A stretch of DNA of 64,000 bases from assembly GCF_001590965.1 (NCBI RefSeq), contig NZ_BCTW01000011.1, forward strand, positions 62,001 to 126,000, in the 5' to 3' direction. Source of the DNA: Novosphingobium lentum NBRC 107847 (lineage in GTDB: Bacteria > Pseudomonadota > Alphaproteobacteria > Sphingomonadales > Sphingomonadaceae). The translations under genes and the position numbers were made by a program. Below are positions 35,452 through 44,479 of the stretch, piece by piece (position 1 is the first letter of the stretch; each line of letters begins with the position of its first letter). The notes under the pieces are model-generated. The model was not told the DNA's origin. It did no database searches and worked only from the letters and a program-made list of their open reading frames with translations.

Positions 35452-35931
35452 TTACGACACGCGAGCGATGATGCCGATAATCGTTGCTAGCACGGCCATG
35501 CAGGCCGGGAGAAAGAGCATCTGTATAGCCGCTTCGCGCCCTGTGATCGTGCCCGTCAAGATATCGACCGGGCCCTTGATGAACTCCGAGAACGAACGGA
35601 GGGGTTCGCCGGGGGCGGGAGTATCGCTGAGTACGATGCCGCCAGCAATCAGACCGAAATACAGGATCATGAAGACCGACACGACCGTCAGGACGAGCGC
35701 AGTAGCTGCATCACGTGCGAAGAAGGTCCAGAAAGTCAGCAACATTGCTGCATACACGCCGACGAGCAAGCCCAACGTGGCAGGATGGACGCCGCGCGAT
35801 GCGATGCCTGGAGCCGTTCTTTCCAGCTCGTCATAATTGCCTGCATCCGGCACGATTGCGAGATGTCGACGCACAGGCTTAGGAGCAACGAGTGTCTCGG
35901 TAGCGAGATCGTAGATCGGCTGTGTTGCCAT
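35452..35931 (-). CDS. Small inner-membrane protein of unknown function
   Basis: 159 residues. A soluble N-terminus of about 50 residues is followed by three hydrophobic segments (TLGLLVGVYAAMLLTFWTFF, AATALVLTVVSVFMILYFGL and MLFLPACMAVLATIIGIIA). I do not recognise the family. It is the first gene of the leftward set 35931-33633, 23 bases before the DUF305 gene, and faces the shared divergent promoter at 35932-36175. Confidence 0.7.
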   Translation of the reverse strand: MATQPIYDLATETLVAPKPVRRHLAIVPDAGNYDELERTAPGIASRGVHPATLGLLVGVYAAMLLTFWTFFARDAATALVLTVVSVFMILYFGLIAGGIVLSDTPAPGEPLRSFSEFIKGPVDILTGTITGREAAIQMLFLPACMAVLATIIGIIARVS

Positions 35932-35999
35932 GAGGAAGTCTCCGCGCGTCTCGATGAATGCCGAGCGTGACAGGATAGATGATTGCGGCGGGGCGGTCG

Positions 36000-36099
36000 G
36001 TCCAACGCATAACCACGGTCATTCCAATCATTTAACAGGAACGGTCGGCGATCTATAATCGCGTTTTCGTATTGAAATCATCGCGACCATGCGTTGGAC
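36000..36099. promoter_or_regulatory. Divergent promoter region with long-range inverted repeat
   Basis: GTCCAACGCAT (36000-36010) and ATGCGTTGGAC (36089-36099) are exact inverted repeats 78 bases apart, between the leftward membrane-protein gene and the rightward propeller gene. The spacing would allow a DNA loop. The protein involved is unknown. Confidence 0.4.
36015..36030 (-). promoter_or_regulatory. 16-bp motif shared with the lysR promoter
   Basis: The reverse complement of this site is TGATTGGAATGACCGT, identical to 38390-38405 upstream of the LysR gene. The two exact copies lie in the two promoter regions of the cargo, which suggests a common regulator, possibly the LysR protein. Confidence 0.5.
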
Positions 36100-36175
36100 G
36101 CGAGGGACATATCGGTCGATCTAGCGGCATCGGACCGGCACGATCACCCGCCGGGTCCGTGATAAGGATCAAACG

Positions 36176-37345
36176 ATGAAAGCTGCGATCGTTCTGGTTG
36201 CCGCGATGTTGGCCTCCGTAGCGCCAGTCCCGGCGATCGCTCAGGCCTATTGGGCTGCACCTGCGGCGGACGACTTTCCCTACGATATCAAGGCGGTTCA
36301 GGCACCGTGGTCGAAGGCTGATATCGACCTCAGCCATCATGACCGGATCTATGTGTCTGACCCTACATCGACGAAGATCGTTGTCATCGATCCTGCAGCG
36401 GGCAACGAACTGGGACGGATCGACCTCGCCAAAAGCGCGATAGCTGAGCCCAGCTTTTCCAGCCCCAAAGTCCAGCACCTGGCTGCAACGCGTGACGGGC
36501 GGACCCTGGCGGTATCGGCATTAGCGCAGCACAGTGTGACGCTCGTAGATCTGGCCACGAACACGGAACGAGGCCGGACCGTGTTCCAGACGTCGCCTAC
36601 CGCCGTCGCGTTTACGCCCAATGGGCACGAACTCTGGGTTTCGCTCGGCGATGAACATGCCATCGCGGTCGTGGATCCTAAGACAGCGCGGGAGATCACC
36701 CGCGTACCAGCAAGTGGCGGAGCGGGCGCGACCATCCTGTCGCCAAACGGACGCTATGCCTTTGTATCGCTTACTGAAAGGCCGTCCATCCTGGTTGTCG
36801 ACGTCGAGCATCGGCGCGTCGTCGGACACGTTGCCAGCAACGGTGCAGGTGCGGGAGCAATCGCGGTCTCGCCAGATGGCAAACAGATCTGGGCAACACG
36901 CCGCGAGAGCGGCACGACCACGGTCTTTGCTGCCAAACCGCCGTTTGCGGTACGCGAAGTGATAAACACTGGTCCAGCAACGGGCGCGGTCAACTTCGCC
37001 CAGCGCGCAGACGATTCCTTTGCCTATGTCAGCGTTGGCGGCGATCAACCTGCAATCAAGGTCTATAGAACCGACAGCCTGGAGGCTGTGGCAACCGTCC
37101 CGCTACAAGCGGCTCCGAGTGCGGTTTGGCCGTCGGGCGATGGTACGAGGATCTATGCCAGCCTGGCCGGAACCAACAAGGTCGCTGGGATCGACACGCT
37201 GACGTACACCACCGTGTCGACGATCCCGATCAGTACGGATGCGCAGAGCCTGATCTACGTTCCTGGTGCCGTAAGATCAGGAAAAGGTCTCGCCAATCTG
37301 GTGCCATCCGGGCGCGATGCGGCGCTTGCCCTGACGGCGCGTTGA
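36176..37345 (+). CDS. Secreted YVTN-type beta-propeller protein, second copy
   Basis: 389 residues. A signal peptide ends near AIAQA. At least six propeller blades can be traced ([74 protein letters not shown]). The C-terminal [19 protein letters not shown] parallels the same segment in the 33633-35051 protein, so they are old paralogues; this one lacks the extra C-terminal domain. Periplasmic function unknown. It is followed after 46 bases by the malate dehydrogenase gene. Confidence 0.82.
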   Translation: MKAAIVLVAAMLASVAPVPAIAQAYWAAPAADDFPYDIKAVQAPWSKADIDLSHHDRIYVSDPTSTKIVVIDPAAGNELGRIDLAKSAIAEPSFSSPKVQHLAATRDGRTLAVSALAQHSVTLVDLATNTERGRTVFQTSPTAVAFTPNGHELWVSLGDEHAIAVVDPKTAREITRVPASGGAGATILSPNGRYAFVSLTERPSILVVDVEHRRVVGHVASNGAGAGAIAVSPDGKQIWATRRESGTTTVFAAKPPFAVREVINTGPATGAVNFAQRADDSFAYVSVGGDQPAIKVYRTDSLEAVATVPLQAAPSAVWPSGDGTRIYASLAGTNKVAGIDTLTYTTVSTIPISTDAQSLIYVPGAVRSGKGLANLVPSGRDAALALTAR

Positions 37346-37391
37346 TCGGTCTCACACCGTCTGTAATCTCCCAACGAAAGCCCTTTCCAAA

Positions 37392-38375
37392 ATGACCAAG
37401 CCCCCCGTCAGGATCGCGATCAGCGGTGCCGCAGGACAAATTTGCTATTCGCTGCTCTTCCGGGTCGCGCAGGGTGACGTGTTCGGACCGGACCAGCCCG
37501 TTATCCTTCAACTGCTCGACGTGCCGCAGGCGCTGGACGCAGTACGCGGCGTGGTCATGGAACTGGAGGATTGCGCGTTCCCGCTGCTGGCAGATGTGAT
37601 CATTACTGATGATCCGATGGTGGCTTTCAAGGACATCGATGCGGCCATGCTGGTCGGGTCTCGTCCCCGCTCGAAGGGCATGGAGCGCCGTGATTTGCTC
37701 GCTGCCAACGCAGCGATCTTCAAGACGCAGGGCGCAGCGCTGGACGCAGTGGCCAAACGCGACGCCAAGATCCTGGTCGTCGGTAATCCCGCCAACACAA
37801 ATGCCTGGATCATTGCGCAAAGCGCACCGGGTTTCCCTGCCGAAAACATCACGTCGATGATCCGCCTCGATCACAACCGCGCGCAGGGACAGCTTGCGGC
37901 CAAGGCGGGTGTCGGTGTCGATGCGATTACAAAGCTCGTCGTCTGGGGAAACCATTCGCCGACGATGTTTGCCGACTGGGGGAATGCCGAACTCGATGGC
38001 CAAAAGCTTGCCGACCGTATCGGAAACGAGGCCTGGTACCGCGAGACCCTGATCCCCACCGTTGCGCAGCGCGGAACCGCGATCATCGAAGCACGGGGTG
38101 CGTCCTCGGCCGCGTCGGCAGCAAATGCGGCGATCGACCATCTGCGCGATTGGGTGCACGGCGCAGGCGACAATTGGGTGTCGATGGGCGTGGTGTCAGA
38201 TGGCTCCTACGGTATCCCGCAAGGGCTGGTGTGCGGCGTGCCGGTGCACTGCAAAAGCGGTGGGTATGCGCGTATCGAAGGACTGATCCTCGATCCATTC
38301 CAGCGAACGATGCTTGATCGCACGATTGCCGAACTGGTCGATGAACGTGAGGCGGTTATCGACATTCTGAAATGA
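37392..38375 (+). CDS. mdh: Malate dehydrogenase (327-residue type)
   Basis: 327 residues. NAD binding motif [15 protein letters not shown], substrate loop [16 protein letters not shown] with the arginines, [25 protein letters not shown], and the catalytic His in [13 protein letters not shown]. It oxidises malate to oxaloacetate. The length matches the cytosolic/actinobacterial-type enzyme rather than the shorter alphaproteobacterial LDH-like MDH, so this cargo copy was probably acquired. No strong ribosome site is visible. Its link to the sulfite genes is unclear. Confidence 0.9.
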   Translation: MTKPPVRIAISGAAGQICYSLLFRVAQGDVFGPDQPVILQLLDVPQALDAVRGVVMELEDCAFPLLADVIITDDPMVAFKDIDAAMLVGSRPRSKGMERRDLLAANAAIFKTQGAALDAVAKRDAKILVVGNPANTNAWIIAQSAPGFPAENITSMIRLDHNRAQGQLAAKAGVGVDAITKLVVWGNHSPTMFADWGNAELDGQKLADRIGNEAWYRETLIPTVAQRGTAIIEARGASSAASAANAAIDHLRDWVHGAGDNWVSMGVVSDGSYGIPQGLVCGVPVHCKSGGYARIEGLILDPFQRTMLDRTIAELVDEREAVIDILK

Positions 38376-38389
38376 CCGATCGGTATATC

Positions 38390-38405
38390 TGATTGGAATG
38401 ACCGT
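38390..38405 (+). promoter_or_regulatory. 16-bp motif in the lysR promoter, shared with 36015-36030
   Basis: TGATTGGAATGACCGT, an exact inverted match of 36015-36030. It lies 58 bases before the LysR gene, where an autoregulatory LysR site is expected. Confidence 0.5.
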
Positions 38406-38463
38406 AATCTTTGGTTGGTGCGATTGATCTCCTTTCCCTATCATTGGGGCAAGGAGATCGGGC

Positions 38464-39336
38464 ATGACCCTGGAACAACTCAGGATTTTCGTCGGTGTCG
38501 CTGAGCGCGAGCACATGACGCGCGCGGCCGAAGCGCTCAATGTGACGCAGTCAGCCGCAAGCGCTGCCATCGCCGCGCTGGAAGCCCGGCACGGCGTGCC
38601 GCTGTTCCACCGGGTCGGCCGTGGGATCGAACTGTCCGAAGCGGGCCGCATGTTTCTGGTCGACGCACGCGCAGTGCTTGGCCGTGCCGCCAGCGCGGAA
38701 CTTGCACTGGCCGAATATGCAGGACTGGAGCGCGGCACTCTGCGGCTAGTCGCAAGCCAGACGATCGCGGGCTATTGGCTGCCCCGCCAGCTGGCCGCGT
38801 TCCATGCGCGCTACCCCGCGATCTCAATCGAACTGGCGATCGACAACACCGAGGGGGCCGCGGCGCGCGTGCTCGACGGTGCGGTCGAGCTCGGCTTCGT
38901 CGAGGGTGTGATCGACGAGCCCGCGCTCGCGCATTGGACGGTCGCGAACGACCGCATGGTGCTGGTAAGCGACCGCGCAGCCGACACGATCGACGAGGAC
39001 TGGATCCGCGCCGCACGCTGGATCGTCCGCGAGCAGGGATCGGGCACGCGCTGGTCGTTCGAGGAGGTGCTGCGCCAGCGCGGCGTCGATCCGTCGGACC
39101 TCACCGTGGCGCTGATGCTACCATCGAACGAGGCGGTACGTAGCGCGGTCGAGGCCGGGGCGGGCGTCGCGGTGCTGTCGCAGCATGTCGTCGCACCTGC
39201 AATCGCGGCCGGCACGTTGCACGATCTACCGCTCGGTCTGCCGCGGCGTCCGTTCTACGCGCTGCGCCATAAAGAGCGGTATCGAACGCGGGCGGCCGAT
39301 GCGCTGACCGATCTCATCAAGGAGACTGGCAAGTGA
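38464..39336 (+). CDS. LysR-family transcriptional regulator
   Basis: 290 residues. The N-terminal LysR helix-turn-helix is MTRAAEALNVTQSAASAAI within the first 60 residues. A periplasmic-binding-like effector domain follows (LRLVASQTIAGYWLPRQLA to the C-terminus). An AAGGAG site lies upstream. It overlaps the TDT exporter gene by four bases, so regulator and exporter share a transcript. It probably controls the sulfite-related genes, with the 16-bp motif upstream as a candidate site. A diverged C-terminal fragment of a similar protein lies at 43903-44019. Confidence 0.9.
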   Translation: MTLEQLRIFVGVAEREHMTRAAEALNVTQSAASAAIAALEARHGVPLFHRVGRGIELSEAGRMFLVDARAVLGRAASAELALAEYAGLERGTLRLVASQTIAGYWLPRQLAAFHARYPAISIELAIDNTEGAAARVLDGAVELGFVEGVIDEPALAHWTVANDRMVLVSDRAADTIDEDWIRAARWIVREQGSGTRWSFEEVLRQRGVDPSDLTVALMLPSNEAVRSAVEAGAGVAVLSQHVVAPAIAAGTLHDLPLGLPRRPFYALRHKERYRTRAADALTDLIKETGK

Positions 39337-40484
39337 CCGCCGATCTGAAACCCGTTTTCGATGGCCTGAAGCCCCTCAGCCGGCTCGACTCCCCGCGCGA
39401 GATGATCCGGCAGTTCACCCCCAACTGGTTCGCCGCTACGATGGGCACCGGCATTCTCGCGCTCGCCTTGCCGCAGGTGCCGGGCGTCGGCGCATCGCTG
39501 CACCCGGTCGGCGAGGTGTTGTGGTATTTCAACATCGCGCTCTTCACGCTGTTCGCCGGGCTCTACACCGCGCGCTGGACGATTTTCGGGCACGAGGCGC
39601 GGCGGATCTTCGGGCACAACACCGTATCGATGTTCATCGGTACGATCCCGATGGGCCTCGCGACGATCATCAACGGGTTCCTGGCGTTCGGCCTGCCGCG
39701 GTTCGGCGCCGGCGTGATCCCGATCGCCGAGACATTGTGGTGGATCGACGTCGCGATGTCGCTCGCCTGCGGTGTGGCGATCCCCTACCTCATGTTCACG
39801 CGGCACGAACATTCGCTCGACGGCATGACCGCGGTGTGGCTGCTGCCGGTGGTCGCGGCGGAGGTCGCAGGTGCGAGCGGCGGCCTGCTCGCCCCGCATC
39901 TGGCGGACGCGCATCACCAGTTCGTCGTGCTCGCAACGTCGTATGTGCTCTGGGCTTATTCAGTGCCGGTCGCGTTCGGCATCCTCGCGATCCTGATCCT
40001 GCGGATGGCACTGCACAAGCTGCCGCACGAGAGCATGGCCGCCTCGAGCTGGCTCGCGCTCGGTCCGATTGGCACCGGCGCGCTTGGGATGCTGGTGCTC
40101 GGCAGCAACGCGCCCGCGATCCTCGCCGCCAACGGCCTGGGGCAGATCGGCGCGGTAGCGCAGGGGATTGGCACGATTGCCGGGCTGCTGCTCTGGGGTT
40201 TCGGTCTGTGGTGGCTGGCGCTCGCGACGCTGATCACGATCCGCTACTGGCGCGCGGGCATTCCGTTCAACCTCGGCTGGTGGGGCTATACCTTCCCGCT
40301 TGGCGTCTACACGGTCGCCACCTTCAAGCTCGGCACGACGCTTCAGCTCGGCTTTTTCGGGATCGTCGGCACTGTCCTCACAGTGGCGCTCGCAGCAATG
40401 TGGCTGCTGGTCGGCGCCAAGACGGTCGCGGGCGGCTGGCGCGGGAACCTGTTCGTGTCGCCCTGCATCGCCCAAGCCAATTGA
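39333..40484 (+). CDS. TDT-family exporter (TehA/Mae1/Ssu1 type)
   Basis: 383 residues with ten membrane segments. The family start segment FTPNWFAATMGTGILALAL is typical of the TDT group, as is the closing WWGYTFPLGVYTVATFKLG. The group includes C4-dicarboxylate, tellurite-related and sulfite exporters. Next to sulfite-oxidase-fold enzymes, sulfite export is the best guess; malate export is the alternative, given the nearby malate dehydrogenase. The GTG start overlaps the lysR stop. Confidence 0.85.
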   Translation: MTADLKPVFDGLKPLSRLDSPREMIRQFTPNWFAATMGTGILALALPQVPGVGASLHPVGEVLWYFNIALFTLFAGLYTARWTIFGHEARRIFGHNTVSMFIGTIPMGLATIINGFLAFGLPRFGAGVIPIAETLWWIDVAMSLACGVAIPYLMFTRHEHSLDGMTAVWLLPVVAAEVAGASGGLLAPHLADAHHQFVVLATSYVLWAYSVPVAFGILAILILRMALHKLPHESMAASSWLALGPIGTGALGMLVLGSNAPAILAANGLGQIGAVAQGIGTIAGLLLWGFGLWWLALATLITIRYWRAGIPFNLGWWGYTFPLGVYTVATFKLGTTLQLGFFGIVGTVLTVALAAMWLLVGAKTVAGGWRGNLFVSPCIAQAN

Positions 40485-40590
40485 TGGGCCGAACTGATCG
40501 TCCTGTCGGATCGAACCGTCGCATCCGATCGACCCGTACCGGGTAGACCGGCGGACGGGTCGCGCATAAAAGCATGACATCGAAGGGAGA

Positions 40591-41835
40591 ATGCTGGTGG
40601 ACAGCCTGGATATGAAATTGGCGCAGGCGATGAACCGCCGTCGCTTTCTCTCAGAAGCCGCGATCGGTAGCGGCGCGCTGATCGCCGCACCCGCGCTGGC
40701 GCAGAGCATGGTCGATCTGCATCTGCCAGGTGGCCCATCGGAACGGCCCATGACCAACGCGTTCCCCGGCAAGGGCAACATGATCCTCCAGCGTATCCAC
40801 CCGCCGTTGCTGGAAACGCCGATGAGCGTGTTCAATGGCGACGTCTTCACGCCGAACGACCAGTTCTTCGTCCGCTGGCACTGGGCCGACATCCCGACCG
40901 CGATCGATGTCGAGGCGTTCCGGATCAAGGTGTACGGCGCGGTCACGCGTCCGCTGTCGATCTCGCTCGCGCAACTGCTGAAGCTGCCGCGCGTCGAGTT
41001 GGCGGCAATCAACCAATGCTCGGGCAATTCGCGGGCGTTGTTCCAGCCTCCGGTGGCGGGTGCGCAGTGGCGTCACGGGGCGATGGGCAACGCCAAATGG
41101 CTCGGCGTTCGCTTACGCGACGTGCTCGACATCGCCGGCGTGAAGCCGGGCGCGGTCGCGGTACGGTTCGGTGCGCTCGACCAGCCGGTGGTCACGGGCG
41201 CACCGGATTTCGCCAAGTCGCTGTCGATCGACCACGCACGCGACGGCGAAGTGATGCTGGCGTTCGGAATGAACGGCGAGCAGATGCCGCTCCTCAATGG
41301 CTTCCCGGTCCGGCTGATCGTACCCGGCTGGTATTCGACCTATTGGGTCAAGATGCTGAACGACATCGAGGTGCTCGCCGCACCCGACGACGGTTACTGG
41401 ATGGCCAAGGCTTACAAAATCCCTGACACTCCAGGCGCGAACGTGCGGCCGGGCCAGAAGGATTTCCCGGCCGTTCCGATCAACAAGATGATCCCGCGCA
41501 GTTGGGTCACGAGCCTCGACGAAGGGCAGGCGATCGCGTTCGACCGCTCGATCCCGCTGGGCGGCATTGCGATGGGGGGCGATTGCGGCGTCGCCAAGGT
41601 CGATGTGTCGACCGACAACGGCAAGACCTGGTACAAGACGACGCTCGGCCCCGATCACGGCAAATACAGTTTCCGCCGCTGGGATGCGCAGGTTCCGCTC
41701 ACCCATGCGGGCCCGACCAGGCTGATGTCGCGCTGCTGGAACACCGCCGGCCTCGCGCAGCCGATGACGCCGATCTGGAACCCGGGCGGTTTCATGCGCG
41801 GCAACATCGAAACCACCAACATCGTCGTCGGCTGA
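40591..41835 (+). CDS. sorA: Periplasmic molybdenum sulfite dehydrogenase, SorA-like
   Basis: 414 residues. A twin-arginine signal (MNRRRFLSEAAIGSGALIAA) precedes the sulfite oxidase fold. The Mo-binding cysteine is Cys143 in AAINQCSGNSR. Pterin and substrate segments follow (GWYSTYWVKMLNDIEVL), and the C-terminal dimerisation domain has VSTDNGKTWYKTTLG. The cytochrome c gene starts 12 bases after the stop, the SorAB arrangement. It would oxidise sulfite to sulfate in the periplasm. The SorA assignment, rather than another Mo oxidoreductase, rests on the fold and partner gene. Confidence 0.85.
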   Translation: MLVDSLDMKLAQAMNRRRFLSEAAIGSGALIAAPALAQSMVDLHLPGGPSERPMTNAFPGKGNMILQRIHPPLLETPMSVFNGDVFTPNDQFFVRWHWADIPTAIDVEAFRIKVYGAVTRPLSISLAQLLKLPRVELAAINQCSGNSRALFQPPVAGAQWRHGAMGNAKWLGVRLRDVLDIAGVKPGAVAVRFGALDQPVVTGAPDFAKSLSIDHARDGEVMLAFGMNGEQMPLLNGFPVRLIVPGWYSTYWVKMLNDIEVLAAPDDGYWMAKAYKIPDTPGANVRPGQKDFPAVPINKMIPRSWVTSLDEGQAIAFDRSIPLGGIAMGGDCGVAKVDVSTDNGKTWYKTTLGPDHGKYSFRRWDAQVPLTHAGPTRLMSRCWNTAGLAQPMTPIWNPGGFMRGNIETTNIVVG

Positions 41836-41847
41836 GGAGCAACGCCT

Positions 41848-42324
41848 GTGAAAACGCCTTCCATCGGCACGCTGTCGTTCGGGTTCGTCGGCGCGACCGT
41901 CGTTCTGCTGCTTGCGATCGGTTCCCCGAACAGCCGTGTCGCCCCGCCGCCTGCGGCCCCGACTGCACCACCGCCGCCAAGCGTCTCGGCGCGCGGCTTT
42001 TCGCTGGCGTCCACCTCGGTCGATCTTCCGACCGACGAAGGTCAATATCCCGCCGGCCCGCATGCCGATGTCATCAATGCCAACTGCACGTCGTGTCATT
42101 CGGCGAGCATGGCGCTGAACCAGCCACCACTCTCTGGCGACCAGTGGACCGCGGAGGTCACCAAGATGCGCGAGGTCTACAAGGCACCCGTCGCCGCAGC
42201 CGACGTACCGGCGATCGTCGCCTATCTGACTGCCATGAGCACGAAGCAGCCGGGCGCCGCGAAGGGCAAGGCACAGGACCCCGATCCGAAGGCTGCGCCC
42301 GACGTATCTGGAGGATCAGGTTAA
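41848..42324 (+). CDS. sorB: Membrane-anchored c-type cytochrome, SorB-like
   Basis: 158 residues. One N-terminal hydrophobic anchor (FGFVGATVVLLLAIG) and a Pro-rich linker come before a single haem motif CTSCH (Cys80, Cys83, His84). A Met-containing MREVYKAP segment supplies the sixth ligand, and DVPAIVAYLTAM is the cytochrome closing helix. The GTG start has a GAGGAG site eight bases upstream. It should take electrons from the upstream molybdoenzyme. Confidence 0.85.
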   Translation: MKTPSIGTLSFGFVGATVVLLLAIGSPNSRVAPPPAAPTAPPPPSVSARGFSLASTSVDLPTDEGQYPAGPHADVINANCTSCHSASMALNQPPLSGDQWTAEVTKMREVYKAPVAAADVPAIVAYLTAMSTKQPGAAKGKAQDPDPKAAPDVSGGSG

Positions 42325-42333
42325 GCCATCAAC

Positions 42334-43698
42334 TCACGACACGCGGTTTTGCGCGCGAAGTGCTGTGCGGCGTGTACGTGTCTCGCGCAGTGTCGCATCG
42401 GGCGCCAGACCGTCTGCCGGCACCTTGGGTATCGCAACGCGCTGCGACAGGTAGATGCCGTTGTGGCCCGAGCAGAGATAGGCCACGAAACAGGCGACGG
42501 CGATCGGCACCGCATAGGCGGCGCCGAACAGTTCGATTCCCATGAAGGTGCAGGCGAGCGGGGTATTGGCGGCCCCGGCAAACACCGCGACAAAGCCGAT
42601 CGCGGCGAACAGGCCCGTCGGCACGCCCAAGAAAGGCGCCAGCGCGTTACCGAGCGCTGCGCCGATGAAGAACAACGGCGTGACTTCACCGCCTTTGAAA
42701 CCCGCGCCGAGCGTGACGACGGTAAACAGCAGCTTGATCGCCCAACTCCACGGATGCGTGTCCGGTCCGAAGAAGCTGGCGATGGTAAGGCTGTCGGGCC
42801 CCGCTGCCAGGACACCCAGGCCCAGATAGTCGCGCGTGCCGAATAGGAAGACGAGCGCGATAACGACGGCCCCGCCGATCACTGGACGTAGTGGACCATA
42901 GGGAACGATCCGCTTGAGCCATCCCCCGACCACGTGGTTGGCTTCGGCGAAGGCCAGACCGACCAGTCCGAATATGATCCCCGCAACACCTGCCTTCGTC
43001 ACGAGCAGCGCATCGACGGGTATCAACGCACCGATCGGGTAGACACCGTGATGGATACCCCAGGCGAGGCACGTCCAATCGCCGACCAGCGCTGCAACAA
43101 GGCAAGGCACCAGCGCGGAATATTCAACGCGGCCGATCGCCAGCACTTCGAGCGCGAAGACCGCTCCTGCGATCGGCGTGCCGAAGACCGCGCCGAACCC
43201 GGCTGCGATCCCCGTCTTCAACAGGATGCGCGTGCCGCCCGCATCGAGGTGGAGCGCGCGGCCGAAACCGCTGGCAAGGCTTCCGCCTAATTGGACGGCG
43301 GTGCCTTCACGTCCGGCCGAGCCACCGAAAAGATGCGTCACCACTGTGCCGAAGAAGATGAGCGGCGCCATCCGCAGCGGCACACCGCCGCCCGGCTCGT
43401 GGATCTGCTCGACGATCAGGTTGTTGCCGCCCTCCACCGAGCGCCCGGTGAGATGGTAGAGCAATCCGACCACGAACCCGCCCACCGGCAGCAGATAGAG
43501 CAGCCAGGGCGATGCGAACCGCAGTCGCGTAACGGTATCGAGGCTCAACAGGAACGCCGCACATAGCGTCCCGACGAGTGCCGCCATGGGCAGCAGGATC
43601 AGCGCCCAGCGCAGGACAGAGATCGCATGGTCGTGACGATCGCGCACAAATGCCGCAACGTTCAGCGTGTCGACCAGATTGCGAAAGGTAGCGCGCAC
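42334..43698 (-). CDS. ClC-family anion channel, no CBS domains
   Basis: 454 residues. ClC motifs include [34 protein letters not shown] with the gating glutamate, and [25 protein letters not shown] in place of GREGP, with GGNN, occurs in the voltage-gated-chloride-channel subgroup that includes fluoride exporters, so fluoride or chloride are both possible. It is convergent with sorB, whose stop is ten bases away. It is not closely similar to the ClC at 8185-9966. Confidence 0.85.
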   Translation of the reverse strand: MRATFRNLVDTLNVAAFVRDRHDHAISVLRWALILLPMAALVGTLCAAFLLSLDTVTRLRFASPWLLYLLPVGGFVVGLLYHLTGRSVEGGNNLIVEQIHEPGGGVPLRMAPLIFFGTVVTHLFGGSAGREGTAVQLGGSLASGFGRALHLDAGGTRILLKTGIAAGFGAVFGTPIAGAVFALEVLAIGRVEYSALVPCLVAALVGDWTCLAWGIHHGVYPIGALIPVDALLVTKAGVAGIIFGLVGLAFAEANHVVGGWLKRIVPYGPLRPVIGGAVVIALVFLFGTRDYLGLGVLAAGPDSLTIASFFGPDTHPWSWAIKLLFTVVTLGAGFKGGEVTPLFFIGAALGNALAPFLGVPTGLFAAIGFVAVFAGAANTPLACTFMGIELFGAAYAVPIAVACFVAYLCSGHNGIYLSQRVAIPKVPADGLAPDATLRETRTRRTALRAQNRVS

Positions 43699-43800
43699 AA
43701 TTCCTCCTTGCTGCCTGACGGCGCCAAGTAGGAATCATCAGCTCATGTCAGAGCGGTTCGGCCAAATTGCCCGGCAGAAATCCATTGCCGAGGTCGATGT

Positions 43801-44019
43801 ATGAGACGTTGGCCCCAACCGTCAATGGGCATGTTGGTCGGGCAAATGCTCGGACCTGTCAGTCGCCAGGGTCTATCTGAGCCCGTTATATGGACCGACC
43901 CGGGTACGCTACATGCGGGACCGATCGGTTTCGACCCGCGCGTCGTTTTCGGGCTGCGTCACAAGGGGCGATACCGCACGAAAGCCGCCGATGCGCTGCC
44001 GGGTCTGATCGGCCCGTAG
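43801..44019 (+). pseudogene. C-terminal remnant of a LysR-type regulator
   Basis: From about 43903 the reading frame encodes GTLHAGPIGFDPRVV, then LRHKGRYRTKAADALPGLI, up to the stop at 44017-44019. This aligns with the last 35 residues of the LysR protein at 38464-39336 (GTLHDLP, LRHKERYRTRAADALTDLI). The upstream part of the frame is weakly similar at best, and no helix-turn-helix is present. It is a decayed fragment, not a copy of the intact gene. Confidence 0.6.
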
Positions 44020-44038
44020 CGTGGTTAGCGCTGCTGCG

Positions 44039-44479
44039 CTACGAGCGCGCCGTCCAGATGCCGACGAGCGCGGCCAGCGACACGAGCATAAGAAACCCGT
44101 TCATTACCAGGAGCAACGCCGCTGGCAGGCGCTTGATGTCGGGTCGTGGCGGCGGGGCGCCGGCACCCATCTCGCGCCACACCGCGGCGACAAAGCAAAA
44201 GGCGCTGAACAGGATCAGCATGGTCCCGGTCGCCGTCGCCAGCCACGGGAACACGACGTCCTTGAGCAGCGCGCGCGCGCCGATCCCGGAAGCGAGCGCC
44301 GCCAGTCCGGTACGCACCCAGGCGGCATAGGTGCGTTCACCGGCGAGGATTGTGCGGTCTGCGGCAAGCTCCGTGCGACGATCAGCGCTGTCCACCTGCT
44401 GGACTGCGCTGTCCTTCAGCGTGCTCGCGCTCTCCGCCAGCTTCGCATGGGCCCGATCGGCGTCGTGCGGCGCGTCCAT
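44039..44479 (-). CDS. DUF202 (YidH-like) membrane protein
   Basis: 146 residues. A hydrophilic N-terminus leads to the DUF202 signature LAGERTYAAWVRTGLAALASGIG, then three membrane segments. The function of the family is unknown. The ATG overlaps the stop of the upstream sulfite-oxidase-like gene by one base, so the two are coupled. Confidence 0.82.
   Translation of the reverse strand: MDAPHDADRAHAKLAESASTLKDSAVQQVDSADRRTELAADRTILAGERTYAAWVRTGLAALASGIGARALLKDVVFPWLATATGTMLILFSAFCFVAAVWREMGAGAPPPRPDIKRLPAALLLVMNGFLMLVSLAALVGIWTARS

Noticed and set aside
39521..40546. A 341-codon frame inside the TDT exporter gene
   Set aside because: Arg- and Asp-rich shadow frame of a clear membrane protein gene.
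41113..42099. A 328-codon antisense frame over the SorA/SorB genes
   Set aside because: Shadow of two well supported genes; no start signal or recognisable motif.
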